Made by a program: the position numbers and the translations under genes. The notes under the pieces are model-generated. The model saw only the letters and a program-made list of their open reading frames with translations, did no database searches and was not told where the DNA came from. A DNA stretch of 64,000 nt from Fen-999 sp044220545 (GTDB lineage Bacteria; Pseudomonadota; Gammaproteobacteria; Burkholderiales; Rhodocyclaceae), in NCBI GenBank assembly GCA_044220545.1, contig JBGAQX010000006.1, forward strand, positions 1 through 64,000, in the 5' to 3' direction. Of the stretch, positions 33,699 through 40,344 are shown piece after piece (the first letter of the stretch is position 1; each line of letters starts with the position of its first letter).

Positions 33699-33774
33699 TG
33701 GCGCCCAAGACAGGAATCGAACCTGTGACCTACCGCTTAGGAGGCGGTCGCTCTATCCACTGAGCTACGAGGGC
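33699..33774 (-). tRNA. tRNA-Arg (anticodon CCT)
   Basis: A 76-base cloverleaf on the minus strand with encoded CCA. The anticodon loop CTCCTAA (anticodon CCT, reading AGG) is closed by a five-pair ACCGC/GCGGT stem. The D arm GCTC/GAGC and T arm ACAGG-TTCGATT-CCTGT are perfect. The acceptor stem GCCCTCG/CTTGGGC has two adjacent mismatches (pairs 5-68 and 6-67), which is unusual for a functional tRNA. Confidence 0.93.
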
Positions 33775-33807
33775 GAACGCGGATTATAACCGGCCACTTC
33801 GGAGCAG

Positions 33808-34677
33808 CTACCCGCCCGTTGGCTCCGCATCGGGTTCCTTCGGAACTTCCGGAACGGGTGGAACGGGAATTCCGAGTTTGCGCACCAGTGTGTCGTGAGT
33901 GACGTGGAGCAACTCTTCGATGGCAACGTAGTCGTCGGGCAGAGCGGCGTCGTCCCAGCCGTTGGCCGAATGACGGGCGAGATCGACCGCCAGCGTGACG
34001 TTGCGGACCCGTGGGTGAGTGGCATTCTGCCTGTCCATCAGGGTGGTCAGCAGGGCCGGCAGATGCCAAGCTCTGGCCAGCGCCAACTGGAGCGGCTGTA
34101 GTTGGATGTTATAGACCTGTAGCTGCGCGGTGGAGCTGCGCAGGTTTCTGTTTTCGGTCTGAATTTCCCTGACGCGCAGCGCGAGACCGGGAGCAAAACA
34201 CCACATGAGTACTTCCGCGACGTCGTACAGCAAAGTGGCAACGGTGATCTCGTCGACATCGAGGTCATGGCGGGTGATCGCCCAGTCACGCGCCCAATGG
34301 GTGGCGCGGCGCGCGCGCGCGATGACCTTCAGCAAGCCGAGCAGCGCGCGCGGATAGGGCTTGAGACTGTCTTCGATCAACGGTAGATCGTGAAAATCCC
34401 GAAAGAAGGGTTCGACGCCGATCATCATCAGCGCCCGTTCGATGGTCGTGATATCGGACGTCTGGCTCTTGCGACGATGGTTTTCGATATAGGCCAGGAC
34501 CCGCAGAGTCATCATCGGGTCCTGCAAGATGATCGACGAGAGCACTCGCCCGTTGACGCGCTCGGCGTTGGCTCGCAATTGGTCGAGCTCATGGACGGTG
34601 TGCCGCAGCACAGGCAGCTGCGCCTGGCTGAAATAGGCCACCCAGGTTTCCAGGTCAGGATAGGGCGTTTCGACCAT
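33808..34677 (-). CDS. HDOD domain protein
   Basis: A 289-residue protein with an HDOD domain. The pattern is AQLPVLRHTVHELDQL, followed by ILQDPMMTLRVLAYIEN and IERALMMIGVEPFF, then ATLLYDVAEVLMWCFAP. The metal-binding His-Asp pair of true HD hydrolases is lacking, as usual for HDOD proteins, so it is likely a signalling or regulatory scaffold. The C-terminal region ends with a Pro/Glu-rich tail (VPPVPEVPKEPDAEPTGG). It stands alone between the tRNA and the divergent rpsF promoter. Confidence 0.87.
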   Translation of the reverse strand: MVETPYPDLETWVAYFSQAQLPVLRHTVHELDQLRANAERVNGRVLSSIILQDPMMTLRVLAYIENHRRKSQTSDITTIERALMMIGVEPFFRDFHDLPLIEDSLKPYPRALLGLLKVIARARRATHWARDWAITRHDLDVDEITVATLLYDVAEVLMWCFAPGLALRVREIQTENRNLRSSTAQLQVYNIQLQPLQLALARAWHLPALLTTLMDRQNATHPRVRNVTLAVDLARHSANGWDDAALPDDYVAIEELLHVTHDTLVRKLGIPVPPVPEVPKEPDAEPTGG

Positions 34678-34790
34678 GATCGGACTGCTCTCGGATGACC
34701 GACTCCAAAATACTGACTAACTGACGATTATCGGCGCTGACGCGGTTCGCTTGACGAGGGTGAGGGGCGGAAAACAGCCCGTTGATGGTA

Positions 34791-34819
34791 TTGATGTTCT
34801 TCGGGCGATTCCTTATAAT
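34791..34819 (+). promoter_or_regulatory. sigma-70 promoter of the rpsF operon
   Basis: A -35 element TTGATG (34791-34796) and a consensus -10 TATAAT (34814-34819) are separated by exactly 17 bases. They lie 80 bases before rpsF in an otherwise gene-free stretch, giving a 5' leader of about 70 bases. Confidence 0.82.
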
Positions 34820-34899
34820 CCAGTCCCTTTTTACCACCTTGCCCCACCCGAATCGCATGCGGGGGGGTTCCATGACGTTACGATCCAAAAGGAGATTAC

Positions 34900-35283
34900 A
34901 TGCGGCACTATGAAATCGTTTTCATTGTCCATCCGGACCAGTCCGAGCAGGTACCGGCGATGGTGGAGCGCTACAAGACGCTGGTCACCACCCACGGCGG
35001 CGTCATCCACCGCCTTGAGGATTGGGGGCGACGCCAGCTGGCCTACCCGATCCAGAAAATGCACAAGGCTCACTATGTTCTCATGAACATCGAGGCTGAT
35101 GGCACGACGCTGGCCGAGCTGGAAAATTCCTTCAAGTTCAACGACGCCGTGCTGCGCCATCTGACGGTAAAGATGAACAAGGCCGTGACCGCGCCGTCGC
35201 CAATGATGAAGGAAGAGAAGTCCAGGTCATTGACCGCGCCGCAGTCCGACGAGGTGAAGCCGGAGGCGGTCGCTGCGGTCTGA
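34900..35283 (+). CDS. rpsF: 30S ribosomal protein S6
   Basis: A 127-residue S6 protein beginning MRHYEIVFIVHPDQSEQVPA, with the RLEDWGRRQLAYPIQKMHKAHYV central segment. The C-terminal tail is extended and charged. It binds S18 in the 30S platform. It is preceded by a GGAG ribosome site and a strong promoter, and is first in the rpsF-priB-rpsR-rplI operon. Confidence 0.97.
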   Translation: MRHYEIVFIVHPDQSEQVPAMVERYKTLVTTHGGVIHRLEDWGRRQLAYPIQKMHKAHYVLMNIEADGTTLAELENSFKFNDAVLRHLTVKMNKAVTAPSPMMKEEKSRSLTAPQSDEVKPEAVAAV

Positions 35284-35299
35284 GGATAAGGGCGCGGCG

Positions 35300-35623
35300 G
35301 CGAACCGGGTCGAGATATCCGGTCAGTTGCTGGCGCGGGGCGCGTTGCGCCACACTCCCGCGGGTGTTGCCGCAATCGAGTTCAGCCTCGGCCATGCGTC
35401 GAGACAGGAAGAGGCGGATGCGATGCGGCGGGTGGAGTGCGAAGTGGCCTGCGTTGCGTTGGGAAGTCCCGCTGGCCTGCTGGCCGCCGCAAGACTGGGC
35501 GATCGGCTCCGCGTTCAGGGATTCCTGGCCGCCAAGAGCCTGAAGAACCGTTCCGCCGTGCTGCATGTAACAGAAATCGAATTTCAGGAAGGAAATGAAA
35601 ATGGCATTCAAGCCCAAGGGTAA
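35300..35623 (+). CDS. priB: primosomal replication protein N PriB (no canonical start codon at the expected site)
   Basis: The frame encodes NRVEISGQLLARGALRHTP, AIEFSLGHAS, VECEVACVALG, LRVQGFLA and VLHVTEIEF, a clear PriB OB-fold located where PriB belongs, between rpsF and rpsR. The conserved Asn-Arg-Val start would need an initiation codon at about 35300, but that codon is GCG. The nearest in-frame canonical codon is TTG at 35327, which would remove the first beta strand. An AAGG sequence at 35288 is correctly spaced for 35300. A single T-to-C change from GTG, a sequencing error or unusual initiation could explain this. Its end overlaps rpsR by 23 bases. Confidence 0.8.
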   Translation, partial: ANRVEISGQLLARGALRHTPAGVAAIEFSLGHASRQEEADAMRRVECEVACVALGSPAGLLAAARLGDRLRVQGFLAAKSLKNRSAVLHVTEIEFQEGNENGIQAQG

Positions 35624-35876
35624 GTTGGCTGGCAAGAAGAAGGACGACAAGGGTCGCGGCCTGTTCAAACGCCGCAAGTTCTGCCGCTTCTCCGCCGAAA
35701 AGATTGAAGAGATCGATTACAAGGATGTCGATCTGCTCAAGGACTTCATCACCGAGAACGGCAAGATCATGCCGGCGCGCATTACCGGAACCAAGACGGG
35801 CTATCAGCGCCAGTTGTCCACCGCCATCAAGCGCGCCCGTTATCTGGCGCTGATGCCCTATACCGATCTGCACTAA
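35601..35876 (+). CDS. rpsR: 30S ribosomal protein S18
   Basis: A 91-residue S18 protein. It contains the RRKFCRFSAEKIEEIDYKD motif and the basic ITGTKTGYQRQLSTAIKRARYLALMPY core. ATG 35601 has an AGGAAGGA ribosome site at the proper distance; the ATG two codons upstream would be too close to it. The start lies inside the end of priB, suggesting translational coupling. Confidence 0.97.
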   Translation: MAFKPKGKLAGKKKDDKGRGLFKRRKFCRFSAEKIEEIDYKDVDLLKDFITENGKIMPARITGTKTGYQRQLSTAIKRARYLALMPYTDLH

Positions 35877-35888
35877 GGAGAGGCCGCC

Positions 35889-36338
35889 ATGCAAGTGATT
35901 CTGATGGAAAAAGTGGTGAACCTCGGTGGCCTCGGCGATATCGTCAAGGTCAAGGATGGTTACGCTCGCAATTTTCTGATCCCCCAAGGGAAGGCGAAGC
36001 GCGCGACGGATGCGAACAAGAAGGTGTTCGAGGAGCGTCGCGCCGAACTGGAACGTGGCCAGGCGGAAAAGTTGGCTGCTGCCCAGGAACGTGCCGGCAA
36101 GCTCGAAGGCCTGGTCGTCAAGGTTGGTCGCAAGGCGGGCGTCGATGGGCGCCTGTTCGGCTCGGTCGGCAATGCCGATATCGCCGAGGCGCTGGCCAAG
36201 CAGGGCATTGAAGTCGAAAAGAGCTTGATCCGCCTGCCGCTGGGTCCGATGAAGCAGGTTGGCGACAACGAGGTCGAGATCGCTCTCCACTCCGACGTCG
36301 TCGCCAAGGTGACGGTATCGGTGGTTGCCGAGCAGTAA
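35889..36338 (+). CDS. rplI: 50S ribosomal protein L9
   Basis: A 149-residue L9 protein. It has the N-terminal RNA-binding domain MQVILMEKVVNLGGLGDIVKVK and GYARNFLIPQGKA, then the long connecting helix and a C-terminal domain (GSVGNADIAEALAKQG). An AAGGAGAGG ribosome site is 12 bases after rpsR. It is last in the operon and is followed by a terminator-like hairpin. Confidence 0.97.
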   Translation: MQVILMEKVVNLGGLGDIVKVKDGYARNFLIPQGKAKRATDANKKVFEERRAELERGQAEKLAAAQERAGKLEGLVVKVGRKAGVDGRLFGSVGNADIAEALAKQGIEVEKSLIRLPLGPMKQVGDNEVEIALHSDVVAKVTVSVVAEQ

Positions 36339-36365
36339 CGCGTCTTCGCAGCTAGCCGTACCAAC

Positions 36366-36393
36366 AAGAGGGGTCGCTCAGGCGGCCCCTCTT
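36366..36393 (+). terminator. terminator of the rpsF operon
   Basis: AAGAGGGG and CCCCTCTT form a perfect eight-base stem around a 12-base loop, 28 bases after rplI, with a weak T-rich tail (CTTGCATT). Confidence 0.65.
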
Positions 36394-36430
36394 GCATTCG
36401 ACGGCAGCAAGTCGGGCGGCGGAAATGACA

Positions 36431-36458
36431 GCGGGGACACGGTAAACCGTGCCCCCGC
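36431..36458 (-). terminator. hairpin ending the tmRNA transcript
   Basis: A 12-pair stem with a four-base TTTA loop. The one non-Watson-Crick position reads G-U on the minus strand but A-C on the plus strand, so the structure favours a minus-strand transcript. It lies just after the tmRNA coding segment. The tail is only weakly U-rich. Confidence 0.6.
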
Positions 36459-36675
36459 CGGTAGTCATTCTGTTTCTTGGATGGCTACATCCTCAGCAGG
36501 CCGTTTTAGGCGGCCAGTGCGAAACGCTCATCGTTGGCGTTTGTGGTTTTGCGCGGATTACGTCCGTCGCCTCTCGAGTCGCCTGCTCGCCTTCTACGCC
36601 CTGTCGAAGCCAGTACACCCCCTCAGTGGTGGAGGTGGCGGACTTGTTGCCTACAGCAGGTCGAGCAGGTCAAGG
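36459..36675 (-). ncRNA. ssrA: transfer-messenger RNA, circularly permuted (two-piece) form
   Basis: On the minus strand, the 5' element GGGGGTGTACTGGCTTCGAC begins at 36622 and matches the universal tmRNA 5' end. The tag frame at 36538-36506 encodes ANDERFALAA followed by TAA, with its stop in a GGCCG/CGGCC hairpin loop. The acceptor 3' strand CACCTCC plus ACCA ends at 36627, only four bases upstream of the 5' strand, and pairs with GGGGGTG over all seven positions (one G-T). That order is the hallmark of the permuted tmRNA of a betaproteobacterial subgroup. The T-arm upstream of the acceptor is degenerate (CAACAAGTCC instead of GTTCAAGTCC). CCTGCTCG at 36669-36662, inside the gph 3' end, could pair with CGAGCAGG in the coding piece as helix P2. 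The acceptor 5' boundary is estimated. The RNA rescues stalled ribosomes with SmpB. Confidence 0.8.
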
Positions 36676-37310
36676 GGCGTGGCGATGACGGCGTCGGCGG
36701 CCCAGTCGTCAATCGGTACGTGGTTGCCAAGATAGCCGTAGGCGGCCGCCACCGCCGGAATGCCCGCCGCATGGGCGGCCTGGATGTCACGGAGATCGTC
36801 ACCGACATAGAGCGCCTGCATGGGCGTTACCCGCGCCATTTCGCATGCCATCAGCAGGGCGTCGGGGGCCGGCTTCGGTCTCGGGGTCGAATCGCCCGAG
36901 ACGATCGCCACCGCGCGACCGCTCAACTTCAGGCAGTCCGCGAGCGGCAGGGTGAAGCGAGCCGGCTTGTTGGTGACAATGCCCCAGAGGATGCCCCGCG
37001 TTTCCAGATGGTCGAGCAGTGGGGCCATGCCGTGGAAGAGTCGAGTCTCATGGCAAAGGCGTTCCGCATAGAGCTCGAGGAATCGCTTTGCCAGGTCCGG
37101 ATAGGTCGGTGCATCGGGCTCGACGCCAAAACCGACGCTCAGCATACCCCGCGTACCGGCCGAGACATGCGGGCGCAGGGCGGCCATCTCCAGCGTGGGG
37201 CGTCCGAGTTCTTCAAGCAGTTGGTTCAGCGCGCCACCAAGATCGGGCGCCGTATCGGCAAGCGTGCCGTCGAGGTCAAAGAATACCGCGCGTATTTGCT
37301 GGTCAGGCAT
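36651..37310 (-). CDS. gph: phosphoglycolate phosphatase
   Basis: A 219-residue HAD hydrolase. Motif I is FFDLDGTLADTAPDL, motif II lies in GIVTNKP, and motif III spans Lys in RPKPAPD with the acidic VGDDLRDI. The cap domain and the order next to ubiG, as in many Betaproteobacteria, support Gph rather than another HAD enzyme. It removes phosphate from 2-phosphoglycolate. Its start overlaps the ubiG stop by eight bases, and its last codons lie over or beside the tmRNA acceptor segment. Confidence 0.92.
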   Translation of the reverse strand: MPDQQIRAVFFDLDGTLADTAPDLGGALNQLLEELGRPTLEMAALRPHVSAGTRGMLSVGFGVEPDAPTYPDLAKRFLELYAERLCHETRLFHGMAPLLDHLETRGILWGIVTNKPARFTLPLADCLKLSGRAVAIVSGDSTPRPKPAPDALLMACEMARVTPMQALYVGDDLRDIQAAHAAGIPAVAAAYGYLGNHVPIDDWAADAVIATPLDLLDLL

Positions 37311-38013
37311 CGCGACGGGCGCGAATCAGGTAGTTGACCGAAGTGTCCTGGCCCAGGGAGTAGGTCCGGGTGAGAGGGTTGTAGCTCATCCCGACAATTT
37401 CGACGACCGCCAGGCCGGCTTGGCGGCAGTGCCGGGCCAGCTCCGCCGGGCGAAGAAAACGGGCGTAGTCATGCGTGCCCTTGGGCAGCAGCTTGAGGAT
37501 GTATTCGGCGCCGAGGACGGCAAACAGGTACGCCTTGGGGTTGCGGTTGATGGTCGAGAAGAACACCTGGCCACCAGGTTTCACGAGCTGGGCGCAGGCG
37601 GCCACGATACTGGCCGGGTCGGGCACATGCTCGAGCATTTCCAGGCAGGTTACCGCATCGAATGCGCCCGAATGGGCGGCGGCCATGTCTTCGGCCGCGA
37701 TCTGCCGGTAGTCGACGTGCTGACCTGACTCGAGGAGATGCAAACGGGCGACGCCAAGCGCCTTGTCGGACAGGTCAATGCCTGTCACCCTGGCACCCAG
37801 AGCGGCCATGCCTTCGCTCAACAGTCCACCACCGCAACCAACATCGATGACGGCACGGTCGCGCAACGGGCAATGGCGGTCGATCCAGCCCAAGCGCAGG
37901 GGATTGATGTCGTGCAGAGGCTTGAACTCCGAGTTTGGGTCCCACCAGCGATGGGCAAGGTCGCCGAATTTCGCCAGTTCCTGGGGGTCGGCATTCATGT
38001 TCTTGGCATTCAT
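37303..38013 (-). CDS. ubiG: ubiquinone biosynthesis O-methyltransferase UbiG
   Basis: A 236-residue class I SAM methyltransferase. It has DPQELAKFGDLAHRWWDPNSEF at the start, motif I VIDVGCGGGLLSEGMA, the CLEMLEHVPDP motif and the conserved FFSTINRNPKAYLFAVLGAEY segment. It catalyses both O-methylations in ubiquinone synthesis at the inner membrane. ATG 38013 has an AGGATC ribosome site; a longer reading from 38076 crosses the ompA terminator and is rejected. Confidence 0.95.
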   Translation of the reverse strand: MNAKNMNADPQELAKFGDLAHRWWDPNSEFKPLHDINPLRLGWIDRHCPLRDRAVIDVGCGGGLLSEGMAALGARVTGIDLSDKALGVARLHLLESGQHVDYRQIAAEDMAAAHSGAFDAVTCLEMLEHVPDPASIVAACAQLVKPGGQVFFSTINRNPKAYLFAVLGAEYILKLLPKGTHDYARFLRPAELARHCRQAGLAVVEIVGMSYNPLTRTYSLGQDTSVNYLIRARRDA

Positions 38014-38036
38014 GGCAAACGATCCTGTTTGGCCAG

Positions 38037-38065
38037 AAAAAAAGCCCTGCGAGGCAGGGCTTTTT
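38037..38065 (-). terminator. intrinsic terminator of the ompA-like gene
   Basis: GCCCTGC and GCAGGGC form a GC-rich seven-pair stem with a three-base loop, flanked by A7 and T5 runs. The flanking runs make it work in both directions, but it lies just after the ompA stop on the minus strand. Confidence 0.93.
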
Positions 38066-38082
38066 GTCTGGATCAAACCACC

Positions 38083-38766
38083 TTACTTCGATTGACGGGT
38101 ACCGATGATCTCGATTTCGACACGACGATCGGGTTGCAGGCAGTCAATGACCTTCTTGCTCTTCGGGCCCTTGCACTGGTCGGGCTTGGTGACCGGTTGC
38201 TTCTCACCCTTGCCCTCGGTATAGACGCGATTGGCTTCGACGCCCTTGGCAACCAGATATTCCTTGACGGCGGCGGCGCGACGCTCGGACAGCTTCTGGT
38301 TGTAGGCATCCGTGCCAATGCGGTCGGCGTGGCCAACGGCAATGATCACTTCCAGTTTGATGTCTTTGATTTTTGCGGCAACATCGTCCAGCTTCGCTTT
38401 GCCTTCGGGGCGCAACACCGCCTTGTTGAAATCAAACAACGCGTCGGCGGCCAGCGTCACCTTTTCGGCGGCGGGCTTGGCAGCGGCGGCGGCGGCGGCG
38501 GCGGGGGCAGCACCGGCAGCGGCTGAGGCAGCCTTGGGTGCCTCAGCCTTCTTGACCAGATCCGGGTCACATTCCTCGATGGCCATTGCCGGGGTCCAGT
38601 AGCCAGTACGCCAGCAGAGCCCGTGGCCGCTCTTGGCGACGTAGCCGCGCTGGTCGATCGCGTAGCCAATGACATCCTTCATATCGATGCCCGGCGTTTG
38701 AGCGAGGGCGACGCCGCCAATGCCGAGCAGCGCGGTGAGCAACAGAGACTTGGTCATGAATTTCAT
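38083..38766 (-). CDS. ompA: OmpA family outer membrane protein
   Basis: A 227-residue OmpA-like protein. The signal peptide is cut near VALAQ. A short N-terminal region has two Cys (GLCWRTGYWTP, EECDPD), an Ala/Pro-rich linker follows, and then a C-terminal peptidoglycan-binding domain. That domain includes LFDFNKAVLRPEGKAKLD, GHADRIGTDAYNQKLSERRA and NRVYTEGKGEKQPV, ending with PDRRVEIEI. It has no eight-stranded barrel, so it resembles the compact OmpA of Betaproteobacteria. ATG 38766 has a good GGGGAAGAAG leader, and an intrinsic terminator follows. Confidence 0.93.
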   Translation of the reverse strand: MKFMTKSLLLTALLGIGGVALAQTPGIDMKDVIGYAIDQRGYVAKSGHGLCWRTGYWTPAMAIEECDPDLVKKAEAPKAASAAAGAAPAAAAAAAAKPAAEKVTLAADALFDFNKAVLRPEGKAKLDDVAAKIKDIKLEVIIAVGHADRIGTDAYNQKLSERRAAAVKEYLVAKGVEANRVYTEGKGEKQPVTKPDQCKGPKSKKVIDCLQPDRRVEIEIIGTRQSK

Positions 38767-38777
38767 TATCTTCTTCC

Positions 38778-38789
38778 CCTTGTACAAGG
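38778..38789. promoter_or_regulatory. 12-bp palindrome in the ompA leader
   Basis: CCTTGTACAAGG is a perfect palindrome beginning 12 bases upstream of the ompA start codon, partly covering the ribosome site region. It could form an RNA hairpin or bind a regulator. The rest of the 140-base gap has several TTGACT-like -35 candidates, none well spaced. Confidence 0.4.
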
Positions 38790-38907
38790 ACCGTTATTTG
38801 GTTTCGCCAAACGCTAGACAAAAAGTTTGTGCCGCTTTGCGCTTTACTTGAGTGTAGTTTCCGACTTGACTTCCATTGACTTGCATCAATGCTTACAGTC
38901 AATCGAA

Positions 38908-40227
38908 CTATCGCAAACGAAGCGGATTATGCCATGACTTGCTTAACTCGATCAATTCGCTCGATAGGATGCCGACGGGTTGACTGTTACAAATCTTCAA
39001 ATTCCCGGCCACCCAGACATGGCTGACTTCCTCGCGCCCAGCGACATAGACGACATGCGAGGCCGGGCAATAGCACGGCTGGCTGGGCCAGTCATCAACC
39101 CGGATTGAGCACAGGTCGGCCCATTTCCCGGGGACCAGCGATCCGATCGATCCATCCAGGCCAAGGGCGGCCGCTCCGTCCAGGGTGGCCATGCGCAGGG
39201 CCTGGTGCGCGGGCACTGCGGTGGCGTCCCCGCTGGTGGCCTTGGCCAGCAGGGCGGCCAAGCGCATTTCCCGCAGGATGTCGAGCCGGTTGTTGCTTGC
39301 GGCGCCGTCCGTGCCCAGGCCAACGCGGACGCCGGCGGCCAGCAACTTGCCGATCGGCGCAATGCCGCTGGCCAGCTTCATGTTGGAAGTCGGGCAATGG
39401 GCGACGACACAGCCGTTGTCAGCCAACTGATTGATTTCATGATCGTTTAGATGCACGGCATGGACGGCAATCAGGTTCGGGCCGAGCAGGCCGAGCCGGG
39501 CCAATCGCTCGATCGGCCGGATGTCGTATTGTTTGATGCCCTCGTCCACCTCGGCGCGGGTTTCATGCAGATGGACGTGGATGGCCATGTCAAGCTGGGC
39601 GGCCAGAGTAGCCACGCGCTCGAATGTCCGATCGCTGACTGTATAGGGTGCGTGGGGGGCCAGCGCGAAGGAGACCAGCGGTTCGTCGCGCCAGGCGTCG
39701 CGGACAGCCAACCCCTTGGCCAGGTAGTCGCTGGCATCGGTGGCGTAGGCAGTGGGAAATTCGATGACCGTGACGCCCAGCACCGCGCGGATACCTGCTC
39801 GGCGCGCAGCTTCGGCGGCGGCGCCGGGGTAGTAGTACATGTCGTTGAAGCAAGTAACGCCGCCACGAAGCATTTCCCAGGCCGCGAGCAAGGTGCCATC
39901 GCGGACGAACTCCGGCGAGGCATGCTTCCGCTCCGCTGGCCAGATACGCTCGTCGAGCCAGCGCATCAGCGGCAGATCGTCGGCATAGCCGCGCAGCAGG
40001 GTCATGGCGGCGTGGGTGTGCAAATTGACCAGGCCCGGCAGCAGAACCTGACCGGGCAAGCGGACATGTTCCCGTGGGACGTACTGGTCGGCGGCTTCAC
40101 CGGCGGGCAGCAGGGCGACAATGCGTCCTTTGTCGACGGCCAGGGCATGGTTTTCCAGAACCGCGCCGGCGGGTTCGATCGGGATGATCCAGCCGGGTTC
40201 GATAAGCAGGTCGATGGCGGTGGGCAT
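38908..40227 (-). CDS. mtaD: 5-methylthioadenosine/S-adenosylhomocysteine deaminase-type amidohydrolase
   Basis: A 439-residue TRZ/ATZ-family amidohydrolase. Metal ligands are in NLHTHAAMTLLRG (near residue 70), HVHLHETRAEV, AVHAVHLND and GTDGAASNNRLD. The PGKWADL segment near the C-terminus is typical. Homologues at this position next to gyrA in Betaproteobacteria are annotated as MtaD deaminases. Close relatives deaminate other aminated purines or triazines, so substrate assignment is by family. It is divergent from gyrA. Confidence 0.85.
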   Translation of the reverse strand: MPTAIDLLIEPGWIIPIEPAGAVLENHALAVDKGRIVALLPAGEAADQYVPREHVRLPGQVLLPGLVNLHTHAAMTLLRGYADDLPLMRWLDERIWPAERKHASPEFVRDGTLLAAWEMLRGGVTCFNDMYYYPGAAAEAARRAGIRAVLGVTVIEFPTAYATDASDYLAKGLAVRDAWRDEPLVSFALAPHAPYTVSDRTFERVATLAAQLDMAIHVHLHETRAEVDEGIKQYDIRPIERLARLGLLGPNLIAVHAVHLNDHEINQLADNGCVVAHCPTSNMKLASGIAPIGKLLAAGVRVGLGTDGAASNNRLDILREMRLAALLAKATSGDATAVPAHQALRMATLDGAAALGLDGSIGSLVPGKWADLCSIRVDDWPSQPCYCPASHVVYVAGREEVSHVWVAGNLKICNSQPVGILSSELIELSKSWHNPLRLR

Positions 40228-40285
40228 GGAGGCCGATTAAAGCAGATTCACCGGTGGCGAACAACGCGGTCTGGCAATGTCCGCG

Positions 40286-40294
40286 TGATAAAAT
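40286..40294 (+). promoter_or_regulatory. possible extended -10 element upstream of gyrA
   Basis: TGATAAAAT is an extended -10 pattern (TG-N-TAAAAT) located 51 bases before the gyrA start, in the gap between the divergent mtaD and gyrA genes. No good -35 is present at 17 bases. Confidence 0.4.
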
Positions 40295-40344
40295 CCCCTT
40301 CTTTTTGCCGGCCTGCTTTCCGGGCCATTTTGCGGCGCACCTAG

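Noticed and set aside
34826..34840. Single TTTAC near the rpsF promoter as another regulon site
   Set aside because: There is no second half-site ten bases away.
35327..35623. TTG at 35327 as the real priB start
   Set aside because: It would delete the conserved NRVEISGQ strand of the OB fold and has no ribosome site, although it cannot be fully excluded.
36339..36622. One-piece tmRNA reading from 36622 down to the rplI end
   Set aside because: No T-arm and CCA end is found after the tag segment. The transcript appears to end at the hairpin at 36431-36458.
36623..36650. The tmRNA 3'-end-like word as an integration (att) scar from a genomic island
   Set aside because: The adjacent 5' tmRNA segment and perfect pairing of acceptor strands explain it as a permuted gene. 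No integrase or island genes are nearby.
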